Below, piece by piece: positions 29,549 to 38,639 of a stretch of 64,000 bases of DNA. Within the stretch, counting starts at the first letter, position 1, and every line of letters starts with the position of its first letter. The notes under the pieces were generated by a model that was given only the letters and a program-made list of their open reading frames with translations, did not search any database and was not told the origin of the DNA. The stretch covers positions 372,001-436,000 of the forward strand of contig NZ_CP158016.1 in NCBI RefSeq assembly GCF_046254905.1. The letters run 5' to 3'. The translations under genes were made by a program, and so were the position numbers. The DNA is from Pseudaeromonas aegiceratis. GTDB taxonomy: Bacteria; Pseudomonadota; Gammaproteobacteria; Enterobacterales; Aeromonadaceae.

Positions 29549-31283
29549 GGGGCCACTCCTGGGCCTGTATCCAGGCTTTGAGGTCGTTGAGCTGCGTGGC
29601 CACCTCGTCGTGGGGCACCTTGATCTCGATCAGATGCTGGCCGCCGTCCAGGGCCTGGCGATAGGCCGCCAGCGCGCCCTCCAGGCTGTCTGGCGCCTGA
29701 TAGTGCAGGCCAAACTGGCCGGCGGCCTGGGCAAAGTCCAGGCCATGGGGCAGGCGATAGAGGGGCGCCTTGGCGGCCTCCGGCACCGGCAGCAGGTGGA
29801 AGATGCTGCCGCCGTCGTTGTTGATGAGCAGCAGCACCAAGGGGCCGGGGAGATGTCGCAACAGCGCCAGGCTGTTGAGATCGTGCAGCGCCGAGGTGTC
29901 CCCCAACAGCAAGGTGGTGGGCTCGCCGGGACGGCTGCAGGCCCAGCCGGCGGCGGTGGCAATCAGGCCATCGATGCCCGAGGCGCCGCGGTTGCTCAGC
30001 ACCCGGCTCGGCCCTGCGCCCGTCTCGGTCCCCGTGCCGGCCAGGCTGTCCAGCAGGCGGATGGGCAGGCTGTTGCCCAGCAGCAGCTGACCCCGCAGCA
30101 CCCGAGGCAATTGGCGACACAGGGCCGCCTCGCTCAGCTGGTGCAGCTGTGCATCAAGGCCCTGGCTAAGGCGGGCCAGCGGCTCGGCGAGATCCAGCCA
30201 GGGCGCCTGGGCCGGCGTCTGGCTCAGCCGGGCCTGACACCAGGCGCCGACGGGAGCCTGATGGCGCCGCCGGAAGGGGCCATTCTCGTCCAGCCGTGGG
30301 CCGTGCCGGTCGATGAGCCAGGCCTGTTGCCAGGGCTGGCGGGCGATGAACTGGCTCAGGCGCTTGGAGACGAGGCGGCCGCCCAGCTGCAGCAGCACGC
30401 GGGCCTGGCCCAAGGCGGCCTGGATGCCCTCATGGTGCAGCGCCAGATCGTACCAGGGTAGGGCCTCGGGGGCGAAGCGCAGCTGGGACTGGATATCCGC
30501 CAGCAGCGGCCAGCCGAGCGTCCTGGCCAGGGCGCGGATGGCCTCGGCCTCACTGGGATCGGTCAGCCGCCCGGCGACGATAAGCCCCGGCTCGCGGCAA
30601 AACGCCGGCCAGTCCGGGGCGCTCAGATCCGGCAGCGGCCGGGTGGTGCGCTGCCAGGGGGCGGTGTCGTCCAGCCAGCTCCCCAGGGGGGACAGGTAGT
30701 CCTGCCAGTCTGGGATCGCCGCCTGGGGATAGAGGGGCTCGGGGAAGCGGCAGTTGAGGTGCACAGGTCCTGGGGTCAGGGCCTGCTGGCGGGCCGCCTC
30801 GTCCATGCTGGCCAGCAAAAAGCGCGGCGAGATCTGCGTGCTAGGGGCCGGCAGATCCTGCTGATAGACGGGGTAGTGGGCGAAGATCCCCGCCTGGGGG
30901 ATGGCCTGGTTGGCCCCCACGTCGACCAGCTCCAGGGGCCGGTCGGCGCTCAGGATCCACAGGGGAACGCCGCTCTGCCTGGCCTCCACCACCGCCGGAT
31001 AGAGGTTGGCCACCGCCGTGCCCGAGGTGGTGAGCAGGGCCACGGGGGCGTCTAGCCCCTGGGCCAGCCCCAGGGCGAAGAAGCCCAGGCCGCGCTCGTC
31101 AAAGTGGGTGTGGCAGCGCAGGCCGGCCTGATCGGCGGCCGCCAGGGTGAGGGGGGCGCTGCGGGAGCCCGGGGCGATGCACAGATGACGCACCCCCAGC
31201 CGGCACAGCTCCTCCAGCAGCAGATGGGCCCACAGGGCGTTGATCTGGCTGGCCTGCGTCAGGTGCTGGGGGGCGCCGCTCAT
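29541..31283 (-). CDS. menD: SEPHCHC synthase (thiamine diphosphate enzyme)
   Basis: 580 residues. Adds the succinic semialdehyde unit from 2-oxoglutarate to isochorismate. N-terminal Pyr domain with APGSRSAPLTLA and the DERGLGFFALG glutamate region, and C-terminal PP domain with the thiamine-diphosphate motif GDTSALHDLN...LINNDGG. Length is ordinary. Overlaps menF by four bases. Confidence 0.96.
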   Translation of the reverse strand: MSGAPQHLTQASQINALWAHLLLEELCRLGVRHLCIAPGSRSAPLTLAAADQAGLRCHTHFDERGLGFFALGLAQGLDAPVALLTTSGTAVANLYPAVVEARQSGVPLWILSADRPLELVDVGANQAIPQAGIFAHYPVYQQDLPAPSTQISPRFLLASMDEAARQQALTPGPVHLNCRFPEPLYPQAAIPDWQDYLSPLGSWLDDTAPWQRTTRPLPDLSAPDWPAFCREPGLIVAGRLTDPSEAEAIRALARTLGWPLLADIQSQLRFAPEALPWYDLALHHEGIQAALGQARVLLQLGGRLVSKRLSQFIARQPWQQAWLIDRHGPRLDENGPFRRRHQAPVGAWCQARLSQTPAQAPWLDLAEPLARLSQGLDAQLHQLSEAALCRQLPRVLRGQLLLGNSLPIRLLDSLAGTGTETGAGPSRVLSNRGASGIDGLIATAAGWACSRPGEPTTLLLGDTSALHDLNSLALLRHLPGPLVLLLINNDGGSIFHLLPVPEAAKAPLYRLPHGLDFAQAAGQFGLHYQAPDSLEGALAAYRQALDGGQHLIEIKVPHDEVATQLNDLKAWIQAQEWPLG

Positions 31284-32590
31284 GGGGTCAGGGCCGCCAG
31301 CAGGGTGGCCAGCTTGTCATCCAGCTCCTGCCATTCGGCGTCGGGCTCGGAGCCCTCGACGATGCCGGCGCCGGCATACAGGGTCAGGCTGTCGGGCTCC
31401 AGCCGGCCGCAGCGGATGGCCACGGCAAATTCCGCCACGTCCTCGCTGATCAGGCCGCAGGCCCCGGCATACCAGCCCCGCTCCTGGGGCTCCAGGGCGT
31501 GGATCAGGGCCTTGGACTTGCGCCGGGGGCAGCCGCCTACCGCCGGGGTGGGGTGCAGGGCGGCCAGCAGCTGGGCGTCGGTGACACCGGGGTGCAGATG
31601 GGCCTGGATCTCGCGCTTCAAGTGCTGGACCCGGCGCAGGGAGAGGATCTGGGGCTCGGAGAGATCGGCGGTATCCGCCAGCCCTTCCAAGCGGGTGAGG
31701 ATGTCCGCGTGCACCAAGCGGTTCTCCAGCCGGTTCTTGTTGTCCGCCAGCAGCTGGGCCGCCAGTTCGGCATCCCGCTGGGCATCGCCGCAGCGCACTA
31801 TGGTGCCCGCCAGGGCCTCGGTGGCCAGATCCCGACCGTGACGGCGGTAGAGCCGCTCCGGCGAACAGGCCAGGAAGCTCTGCTCCGGGCTGAAGCGGAA
31901 CACGAAGTGAAAACAGTTGAGGGAGTGGGGCTGCCAGGCGGCGATGAGATCCCAGGGATCGTAGGCCTGGGCCAGGTCCAGCCGGCTCTGCCGGGAGAGC
32001 ACCACCTTGGGGATGCGGGACAGGGAGTCGGGCGCCAGCACGGCCTCCACCATCTGGCGCCAGCGGGGCAAGTCCGGGCTGTCCTGGCGGGTCAAGGGCT
32101 GGGGCGGCAGCGCTTCGGTGGCCTGAGCCGGCTGCAGGGCGTTCAGGGCGTCCCGGGCGGCGGCGATCTCGGCCTCCCGGTTGTCGTCGGTGAGCCAGAG
32201 GTTGCACACCAGCTCGATGTGGTTGCCCTGGCGGATGAGCTCGATGCGCGGCAGCACGAAGCGGCAGGGGCCGAACTCGGGCCAGTGGGCATGGTCCGGG
32301 TCGAAGGCCAGGCCGCCGTAGTAGCGCGGCCAGCTGTCGCCCTCTGGCTTGGGCTGGCCGGAGAGCGCCGCCAGCTCGGCGGGATCCCGGATCTCCCGAA
32401 TACTACCCAGGCAGGCAAACTCCCGATCCCGCTCCCGGGCGTGCCAGTAGATCTGCGGGTACAGGGTCTGGCCCTTGAGCCAGCCGGGCATGGAGGTGAC
32501 GTCGGCGGCATGACGCAGACGCAGGAAGCCGGTACGGGGATCGGCGGACAGGGTGTCGAGCTGCAACAGCAAGGGGGTGTGGGCCAGCAT
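31280..32590 (-). CDS. menF: menaquinone-specific isochorismate synthase
   Basis: 436 residues, chorismate-binding family. Converts chorismate to isochorismate, the first committed step. C-terminal catalytic blocks FRFSPEQSFLACSPERLYRR, LATEALAGT and HPTPAVGGCPR are present. It could be confused with EntC, but it heads a complete men cluster. First gene of the operon; divergent from menA with 183 bases between. Confidence 0.94.
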   Translation of the reverse strand: MLAHTPLLLQLDTLSADPRTGFLRLRHAADVTSMPGWLKGQTLYPQIYWHARERDREFACLGSIREIRDPAELAALSGQPKPEGDSWPRYYGGLAFDPDHAHWPEFGPCRFVLPRIELIRQGNHIELVCNLWLTDDNREAEIAAARDALNALQPAQATEALPPQPLTRQDSPDLPRWRQMVEAVLAPDSLSRIPKVVLSRQSRLDLAQAYDPWDLIAAWQPHSLNCFHFVFRFSPEQSFLACSPERLYRRHGRDLATEALAGTIVRCGDAQRDAELAAQLLADNKNRLENRLVHADILTRLEGLADTADLSEPQILSLRRVQHLKREIQAHLHPGVTDAQLLAALHPTPAVGGCPRRKSKALIHALEPQERGWYAGACGLISEDVAEFAVAIRCGRLEPDSLTLYAGAGIVEGSEPDAEWQELDDKLATLLAALTP

Positions 32591-32662
32591 GGGGGTTGCT
32601 ATCCAGAGTCTTTGACCGGGCTGGCGAGGGCGCCGGAACTGCCAAAAGAGACCAGCATCCGG

Positions 32663-32668
32663 TATAGT
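32663..32668 (+). promoter_or_regulatory. menA promoter -10 element
   Basis: TATAGT about 106 bases before the menA ATG. The same stretch read on the minus strand (TGTACTAT) could serve menF. No good -35 hexamer is visible on either strand. Confidence 0.45.
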
Positions 32669-32773
32669 ACAGCCCCTACGCTGTCCCCTCCCGGGCCGGC
32701 TTGAATGGGGCCCAGTATAGGGCGTGGCGACGGGAGGGTAAACGATCTTGATCCTGACGGAGCCTCCCTGCTG

Positions 32774-33682
32774 ATGACTTCATCCTCGATTGGCGCCTGG
32801 GTGCTGGCCGCCCGCCTGCGCACCCTGCCCCTGGCCTGTGCCTCCGTGCTGCTGGGGGGCGGGTTGGCGGCCCAGGCCGGCGCCTTCGACTGGCCCCTGT
32901 TCGGCCTGACCCTGCTCACCGCCATCCTGCTGCAGATCCTCTCCAACCTGGCCAACGACTATGGCGATGCCGTCTCCGGTGCCGACAACGCCGACCGGGT
33001 GGGTCCCACTCGCGCCGTGGTGAGCGGCCTCATCAGCCGGCAGCAGATGCGCCGTGGCATGTTGGCCACCGGCGGCCTGGCGGTGGTGAGCGGTCTGGCC
33101 CTCTTGTGGCGGGCCTTTGCCGACGACTGGCCGGCCTTCTTCGCCTTCATCGGCTTCGGCGCCCTGGCCCTGGTGGCGGCGGTGACCTACACGGTGGGGC
33201 GGCGCCCCTACGGCTACCGCGGGCTGGGGGATCTCTCCGTGTTCCTGTTCTTCGGCCTGCTGGGGGTGGTGGGGTCGTTTTACCTGTTCACCCGCCACCT
33301 GAGCTGGCCCCTGCTGCTGCCCGCCACCGGCTGCGGCCTGCTGGCCACCGCCGTGCTCAACATCAACAACATCCGGGATCTGGCCACGGATCAGGCCAGC
33401 GGCAAGCGCACCCTGGCGGTGCGGCTGGGGGAGGAGCGGGCCCGCCGCTACCACTGGCTGCTGATCCTGGGGGCCGGGGTCTGTGTGGCGGCCTTCATCG
33501 GCCTGTTCGAACCCTCGCCCTGGCCGGCCTTGTGCCTGTTGGCCTATGGCCCCTTGCTGCGGGTGACCTGGGTGGTGCAGCATAGTCGGGATCCCGGGGT
33601 GCTCAATGGCCAGTTGAAGGCCACCGCCCTGGGCAGCTTCTTCTTCAATCTGCTGTTGGCCCTGGGCTTTGCCCTGGCTTGA
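32774..33682 (+). CDS. menA: 1,4-dihydroxy-2-naphthoate polyprenyltransferase
   Basis: 302 residues, integral membrane UbiA family with about nine helices. Prenylates 1,4-dihydroxy-2-naphthoate to demethylmenaquinone in the inner membrane. The first aspartate motif NDYGD (residues 61-65, followed by GAD) and the second in NNIRDLATD are present. The ATG at 32774 begins MTSSSIGAWVLAARLRTLP, the homologous start. Upstream in-frame codons lack a ribosome binding site. Confidence 0.96.
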   Translation: MTSSSIGAWVLAARLRTLPLACASVLLGGGLAAQAGAFDWPLFGLTLLTAILLQILSNLANDYGDAVSGADNADRVGPTRAVVSGLISRQQMRRGMLATGGLAVVSGLALLWRAFADDWPAFFAFIGFGALALVAAVTYTVGRRPYGYRGLGDLSVFLFFGLLGVVGSFYLFTRHLSWPLLLPATGCGLLATAVLNINNIRDLATDQASGKRTLAVRLGEERARRYHWLLILGAGVCVAAFIGLFEPSPWPALCLLAYGPLLRVTWVVQHSRDPGVLNGQLKATALGSFFFNLLLALGFALA

Positions 33683-33692
33683 GGAGCCCATC

Positions 33693-34298
33693 ATGAGTCT
33701 GAGTGTCTGGCTGGCCTTCCTGGCGACCACCCTGTTGTTCAGCCTGTTCCCCGGCGCCGGCGCCCTCAACACCATGGGCACAGTGGTGCGCCACGGGGTG
33801 CGCAGCGCCCTGCCGTCCATCGCCGGCCTGCAGCTGGGGCTCTTGTGTCACCTGTTGCTGGCCGGGGTGGGGCTGGGCGCCCTGCTGGCTCGCTCCCTGC
33901 TGCTGTTCGAGATCATCAAGTGGTGCGGCGCGGCCTACCTCGTCTGGCTGGGCTGGAAGCAGTGGCGCGCCCCGGTGCAGGCGGTGAAGGCTGGTTCCAC
34001 CAAGCCCATGCTGTTTTGGCCGGCGGTGCTGGTGAACCTCACCAACCCCAAGACCATCCTGTTTCTGGTGGCCCTGTTCCCCCAGTTCATCCACACCGAC
34101 TATCCCCTCTGGTCCCAGTGCCTGATCCTGGGGGTCACCTGCCTGCTGGTGGATGCCCTGGTGATGGTGGGCTATGCCACCCTGGCGGTGCCCCTGATGC
34201 GGATCATCACCACGCCGGCCCGTCAGCGCCTGCAGAACCGGGTGTTCGGCAGCCTGTTCATGGCGGCCGGGGTCACCTTGGCGGGGGCCAGCCGCTAA
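33693..34298 (+). CDS. rhtB: homoserine/homoserine lactone exporter RhtB-type (LysE family)
   Basis: 201 residues with about six transmembrane helices. Strongly resembles E. coli RhtB (SPGSGAINTM region here FPGAGALNTM, and VNLTNPKTILFLVALFPQFI). Likely exports homoserine, threonine or homoserine lactones. GAGGAG lies across the menA stop, so it is probably co-transcribed with menA. Substrate is inferred from similarity only. Confidence 0.85.
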   Translation: MSLSVWLAFLATTLLFSLFPGAGALNTMGTVVRHGVRSALPSIAGLQLGLLCHLLLAGVGLGALLARSLLLFEIIKWCGAAYLVWLGWKQWRAPVQAVKAGSTKPMLFWPAVLVNLTNPKTILFLVALFPQFIHTDYPLWSQCLILGVTCLLVDALVMVGYATLAVPLMRIITTPARQRLQNRVFGSLFMAAGVTLAGASR

Positions 34299-34301
34299 CT
34301 C

Positions 34302-35429
34302 ATGCCCCTGCGGGTCGCCAGCTTCAACATCAGCCTCAGCCGGCCCAGGGCCGGCCAGTTGCTCGCCGATCTGCACGCCGGTGCACCCCAGATCCGGCGG
34401 GTGGCGGCCATGGTGCGCCGGGTGCGCCCGGATCTGCTGCTGCTCAACGAGTTTGACCAGGACGGCGAGACCGAGGCGCTGGATCACTTCTGTCAGCACT
34501 ACCTGGCGGTGAGCGACGAACAGGGCGGCCCGCTGGTCTATCCCTACCGCTATCTGGTGCCCTGCAACACGGGGCAGCTGGCGCCCGTCGATCTGGATGG
34601 CGATGGCCGGCTCAGCCTGCCCGGCGACGGTCTGGGGTTTGGCGACTTCCCCGGCCAGTACGCCATGGTGCTGCTGTCGGCCTATCCCTTGCTGGTGGAA
34701 CGGGTGCGCAGCTTCGCCCGTCTGCCCTGGGCTGCTATCCCCGGCGCCCGGCTGCCGGATGCCGAACCCGGCACGGGACTAGCGGATTACTACAGCCCGG
34801 CAGCCCGCGCCCTCCTGCCCCTCTCCTCCAAGAATCACCTGGACCTGCCGGTGCAGGTGGGGGAGCGGGTGCTGCATCTGCTGCTCTCCCATCCCACTCC
34901 GCCGGTGTTTGACGGCGCCGAGCGGCGCAACTGGCTGCGCAACGCCGACGAGATTCGCCTGTGGCAGCACTACCTGGATGACGCTCCTTGGCTGGTGGAT
35001 GACCAGGGCGGTCGCGGCGGCCTGGCGGCAGGGGCGTCTTTCGTGCTGCTGGGGGATCTCAACAACGATCCGGCGGCGGGCGAGGGCAACAAGGCCGCCA
35101 TCCTGGGGCTGCTGCGCCACCCCAGACTCAATGCCGCGGCGGCCCTGGGGGAACAGGTGCCCAGATCCCGCGGCGCCCTGCACTATGCCGGGCAGCAGCA
35201 CCCCATCTGGCGGGTGGGGGAGCCCGCCACCTGGACCCACATACTGCCGCTGCGCCTCGACTATGTGCTGCCCAGCGCCGATATCCGCGTGCTGGACGGC
35301 GGTGTATTCTGGCCTGCGCCGGACGAGCCGGGCTGGGCGTGGATCGCCGATGAGCGCGGCCGCCAGCGGGGTTCCCGTAGCTCGGATCACCGCCTGGTGT
35401 GGCTGGATCTGCAGCTGGTGGCCTCATGA
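34302..35429 (+). CDS. endonuclease/exonuclease/phosphatase family protein
   Basis: 375 residues. Blocks typical of the EEP (DNase I-like) fold are RVASFNIS at the N-terminus, LLLLNEFD (metal-binding Glu), a central GDLNNDP and a C-terminal SSDHRLVWLDL with the catalytic His. No signal peptide or nuclease-specific features are seen, so it may act on phosphodiesters or phosphoesters of unknown kind. Begins 3 bases after rhtB, so part of the menA-rhtB transcript. Confidence 0.8.
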   Translation: MPLRVASFNISLSRPRAGQLLADLHAGAPQIRRVAAMVRRVRPDLLLLNEFDQDGETEALDHFCQHYLAVSDEQGGPLVYPYRYLVPCNTGQLAPVDLDGDGRLSLPGDGLGFGDFPGQYAMVLLSAYPLLVERVRSFARLPWAAIPGARLPDAEPGTGLADYYSPAARALLPLSSKNHLDLPVQVGERVLHLLLSHPTPPVFDGAERRNWLRNADEIRLWQHYLDDAPWLVDDQGGRGGLAAGASFVLLGDLNNDPAAGEGNKAAILGLLRHPRLNAAAALGEQVPRSRGALHYAGQQHPIWRVGEPATWTHILPLRLDYVLPSADIRVLDGGVFWPAPDEPGWAWIADERGRQRGSRSSDHRLVWLDLQLVAS

Positions 35430-35558
35430 GGGGGGATCGCGGGTAACCGCCGCCTTTGGCGCGCGCTAAAGGCAGCCATGGACCGGGAATTGTGTCATTC
35501 TATGGGCATCTTTGGCGTGGGCTCCAGCGACGGTGCCTGCCAGGTTACAGGAGGAGTC

Positions 35559-36878
35559 ATGTTCGGTATCAAACGCCTCAAAACTCAGCTGCAGCAGCTG
35601 CGTCAGGAGCGCAATCAGCTGGCCGCCAGCCTGGCGGGTATCCGGCAGGCCATGGCCTGCATCGAATTCAGCCCCCAGGGGGAGATCGTCGCCGCCAACG
35701 ACCGCTTCCTGGCGCTGATGGGCTATGACCAAGCGGATCTGCTGGGCAAGCATCACAAACTCTTCTGCCTGCCGGAGTATGCGGCCAGCGCCGCCTACCA
35801 GCAGTTCTGGCAGCGGCTGGCCCGGGGTGAGAGCTTCACCGACAAGTTCCAGCGGCTGACCCGCAGTGGCGAGGCGGTATGGCTGGAGGCCAGCTATATC
35901 CCGGTGAAGGACGACGAGGGCCGGGTGGTGCGCATCCTCAAGCTGGCCTCTAACATCACGGAGCGCATCGAGACCGCCCAGTACCAGCAGGCTCTGGTGA
36001 GCGCCATCAACCGCTCCATGGCGGTGATCAGCTTCAGCCCCACCGGTGAGGTACTGCAGGCCAACGACAACTTCCTGCAGGCCATGGGCTACCGCCAGGA
36101 GGAGATCAAGGGTCAGTCCCACCGCCTGTTCTGCACCGCCGAGCTGCTGGCCAGCGCCGAGTACGAGCAGTTCTGGCAGCGGCTGCGGCGCGGCGAGTAC
36201 GTCGCCGGCCTGTTCGAGCGGCTGGACAAGCAAGGCCGGGTGGTCTGGCTGCGGGCCACCTATAACCCGGTATTTGATGCGGCGGGCAAGGTCAGCCAGG
36301 TGGTGAAGTTTGCCAGCGAGGTGACCGCGCAGGTGGAGGACAATCTGCGGGAGCGGGAGGCGGCCCAGCAGGCCTATGACTCGGCCCGCCAGACCAGCCA
36401 GAGCGCCGAGCAGGGGAGCCAGGTGGTGAGCCAGAGTGTGGCCATGATGGAGACCATCGCCGCCGAGCTGGAGCAGACCCGCGGCCAGATCCTGGCCCTG
36501 CATAAGCAGTCGGATCAGATCAACAACATAGTGGGCACCATCCGCGGCATCGCCGATCAGACCAACCTGCTGGCGCTCAATGCCGCCATCGAGGCGGCGC
36601 GGGCCGGGGAGCTGGGCCGCGGCTTTGCCGTGGTGGCCGACGAGGTGCGCAACCTGGCGGCCCACACTAGCCGAGCCACCGAGGAAATCGTCCAGGTGGT
36701 GAAGAACAATCACGCCCTGACCCAGGCGGCGGTGACCGGCATGGAGGACAACCGCAGCCGGGCCGAGCAGGGGGTTTCCCTGGTGCAACAGGCCGGTGGC
36801 GTCATCAGCACCATACAGCAGGATGCCCAGGCCCTGGAGGCCGCCATCAGCCAGGTGACCCAGCAACTGCACCATTGA
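35559..36878 (+). CDS. soluble chemoreceptor with two PAS domains (BdlA/Aer-like)
   Basis: 439 residues. Two PAS domains (about 30-140 and 150-260) with the paired motif AxDNFLxxMGY, then an MCP signalling domain around the hairpin tip GIADQTNLLALNAAIEAARAGE. No transmembrane helix is visible, so it is cytoplasmic. This layout is that of Pseudomonas BdlA, a redox/energy sensor in biofilm dispersal. GGAGGAG precedes the ATG at 35559. The helical bundle is short and lacks a CheR-binding pentapeptide at its end. Confidence 0.88.
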   Translation: MFGIKRLKTQLQQLRQERNQLAASLAGIRQAMACIEFSPQGEIVAANDRFLALMGYDQADLLGKHHKLFCLPEYAASAAYQQFWQRLARGESFTDKFQRLTRSGEAVWLEASYIPVKDDEGRVVRILKLASNITERIETAQYQQALVSAINRSMAVISFSPTGEVLQANDNFLQAMGYRQEEIKGQSHRLFCTAELLASAEYEQFWQRLRRGEYVAGLFERLDKQGRVVWLRATYNPVFDAAGKVSQVVKFASEVTAQVEDNLREREAAQQAYDSARQTSQSAEQGSQVVSQSVAMMETIAAELEQTRGQILALHKQSDQINNIVGTIRGIADQTNLLALNAAIEAARAGELGRGFAVVADEVRNLAAHTSRATEEIVQVVKNNHALTQAAVTGMEDNRSRAEQGVSLVQQAGGVISTIQQDAQALEAAISQVTQQLHH

Positions 36879-36883
36879 TCCTA

Positions 36884-36904
36884 AGGGCCCGTCACGCGGG
36901 CCCT
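36884..36904 (+). terminator. chemoreceptor gene terminator
   Basis: Stem AGGGCCCG / CGGGCCCT with loop TCACG, then GTCGTTTCT; a moderate intrinsic terminator 6 bases after the stop codon. Confidence 0.65.
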
Positions 36905-37016
36905 GTCGTTTCTGCCTGCCCGCGTTCCGGCCTCATCGCTCTTCCTTGGCCGAATTCATCAAACTGTCATCCCCTTGCCGCATTCTTGGCGCCTCCCAAA
37001 CAGGGACTCTTTTGGC

Positions 37017-38336
37017 ATGGATGCGATGAACACATTGTTGAAACGACACGGCCGCCTGCTGGCCGGCCTGCTGGGCGCGGGCCTGCTGTTTTTGCTGGCC
37101 ACCCTCTACACGGGGCAGCAGCTGACGGCGGCCCGGAGCCAGTGGCTGAGCCGGCTCAACGCCCCGGCCCGCAGCGGCGCCACCTGGCTGAATCTCGACA
37201 GCGGCCTGTTCCATCAGCGCGGCGAGCTGCACCTCTCCCTGCTGGACGGCGGTGCCCTGCCCACCCTGCTGGGGCTGCCGTCGGAGCCGGATCTCAACGA
37301 GCGACTGGCCCAGCTGGGCCCAGTGGAGCTGTATGTGACCATCGACAGCTGGGTGCTGCCCGGCCGGGTGCGCCATCTGGCCCGTCTGCAGGTCACCCGG
37401 GGCACCTTGGGACAGCTGCGGGAGCAGGGGCTGCTGCGGATCCAGGAGCCGCGCCTAAGCTGGGGAGAGGGCTGGGGCCAGGATGGCCGGCTGGCCCTCA
37501 GCTGGCCCGGCGGTCGCCTGCAGCTGGCGGACGGTGCCCTGACCCTGGATAGCCTGGCGCTGGACTGGCAGCCGGACGGCAAGACCGGTCGGCAACTGGC
37601 CTGGCAGCTGGCGGAGCTGGGGCTGGAGCAGGGGGGCGAGCGGCTGCACCTGGCCCAGTGGCAGGGGCAACTGGCCCTGGCGCAGCAAGGGGACGCGTGG
37701 CGGCTGACCCAGTGCGCCAGCCAGCTGGCCCAACTGCTGCGCTTAGGGGACGATGAACGGCTGGAGCTGGCCGGGGTGGATTTCGCCTTCGGCCTTTCCG
37801 CCAACAAGCACGGCCTGCAGTCGGTGGTGGATCTCCACGGCCAGGGGCGGCTGGCGGCCGGCCAGTGGCAGCAGGGCAGTCGGCGCTACACCCTGGAGCA
37901 GCTGGATCTAGGGCTGGCCCTGGGGGGCATAGACGTGCAGGGTTATCAGGCGCTGCTGCAAAGCGCCCTGACCCGCTTCGACCGGCGGCCGGTCTGGCTG
38001 GCGGCCCTCAACCGGGTGACCCGTTCCGGCTTCCAGCTGCACCTGGAGCCCTTCCATCTACAGCTGGACAACGGCCGGCTGCAGGCCAGCGGCGAGTTCA
38101 CCTCCCGGCCCTTCGACATGGCCTCCCTCACCGACATCGCCTCCTTCCGCTCCCTGCTGCAGGGGGTGCTGGAGCTGGAGGCGGATGCCAGCCTGGCGCC
38201 CATGGTGACGGATGCCGACACCCTGCTGGCCATGCGGGATGCCGGCTATGTCACCGACCGCCAGGGGGTGCTCAACAGCCGGCTGCGAGTGGTGAACGGC
38301 AAGCTGTCGGCCAACGGCTACGCCATCCAGTGGTGA
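37017..38336 (+). CDS. DUF945 (YdgA-type) envelope protein
   Basis: 439 residues. One N-terminal membrane anchor (residues about 12-33, LLAGLLGAGLLFLLATL) and a large periplasmic part made of repeated beta-rich segments (GRLALSWPGGRLQLADGALTLDSLALDWQ style). This is the pattern of the DUF945 family (YdgA in E. coli), whose function is unknown. AGGGA precedes the ATG at 37017; a second ATG at 37026 is possible. Monocistronic. Confidence 0.75.
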   Translation: MDAMNTLLKRHGRLLAGLLGAGLLFLLATLYTGQQLTAARSQWLSRLNAPARSGATWLNLDSGLFHQRGELHLSLLDGGALPTLLGLPSEPDLNERLAQLGPVELYVTIDSWVLPGRVRHLARLQVTRGTLGQLREQGLLRIQEPRLSWGEGWGQDGRLALSWPGGRLQLADGALTLDSLALDWQPDGKTGRQLAWQLAELGLEQGGERLHLAQWQGQLALAQQGDAWRLTQCASQLAQLLRLGDDERLELAGVDFAFGLSANKHGLQSVVDLHGQGRLAAGQWQQGSRRYTLEQLDLGLALGGIDVQGYQALLQSALTRFDRRPVWLAALNRVTRSGFQLHLEPFHLQLDNGRLQASGEFTSRPFDMASLTDIASFRSLLQGVLELEADASLAPMVTDADTLLAMRDAGYVTDRQGVLNSRLRVVNGKLSANGYAIQW

Positions 38337-38639
38337 GGCGCCGGGATTGGCCCGTGGTGGCCCGAGTGGCGGCGAGTCTTTTTAGTCACCCGTCTGGCGG
38401 GAGGTGGGCAATCATCCGGGGGCCGCAAGGGCGGAACGGCTCAAGAGAAAACCAAACCCATCCGGCCCCTCCTCGTGGAGGCTTGTCTCACAGCCCCTGG
38501 CTTGCATCTTGCTTGGATGTGCTGCAAGCGGCGCTCGGATCCGGGGATTTGGCAAGCAAATGGGATCTGAGGCCGATAAAGGCGCCAACATTGTTTGCTA
38601 GGTTGGCAGGATCCACTGTCATTCATCTAGGACCTTCCC
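38337..38639. other. intergenic region before the aminotransferase
   Basis: 303 bases without a credible gene. Contains a weak hairpin with arms GCTTGCA and TGCAAGC near 38500-38530. No clear promoter hexamers; the aminotransferase promoter must lie here. Confidence 0.45.
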
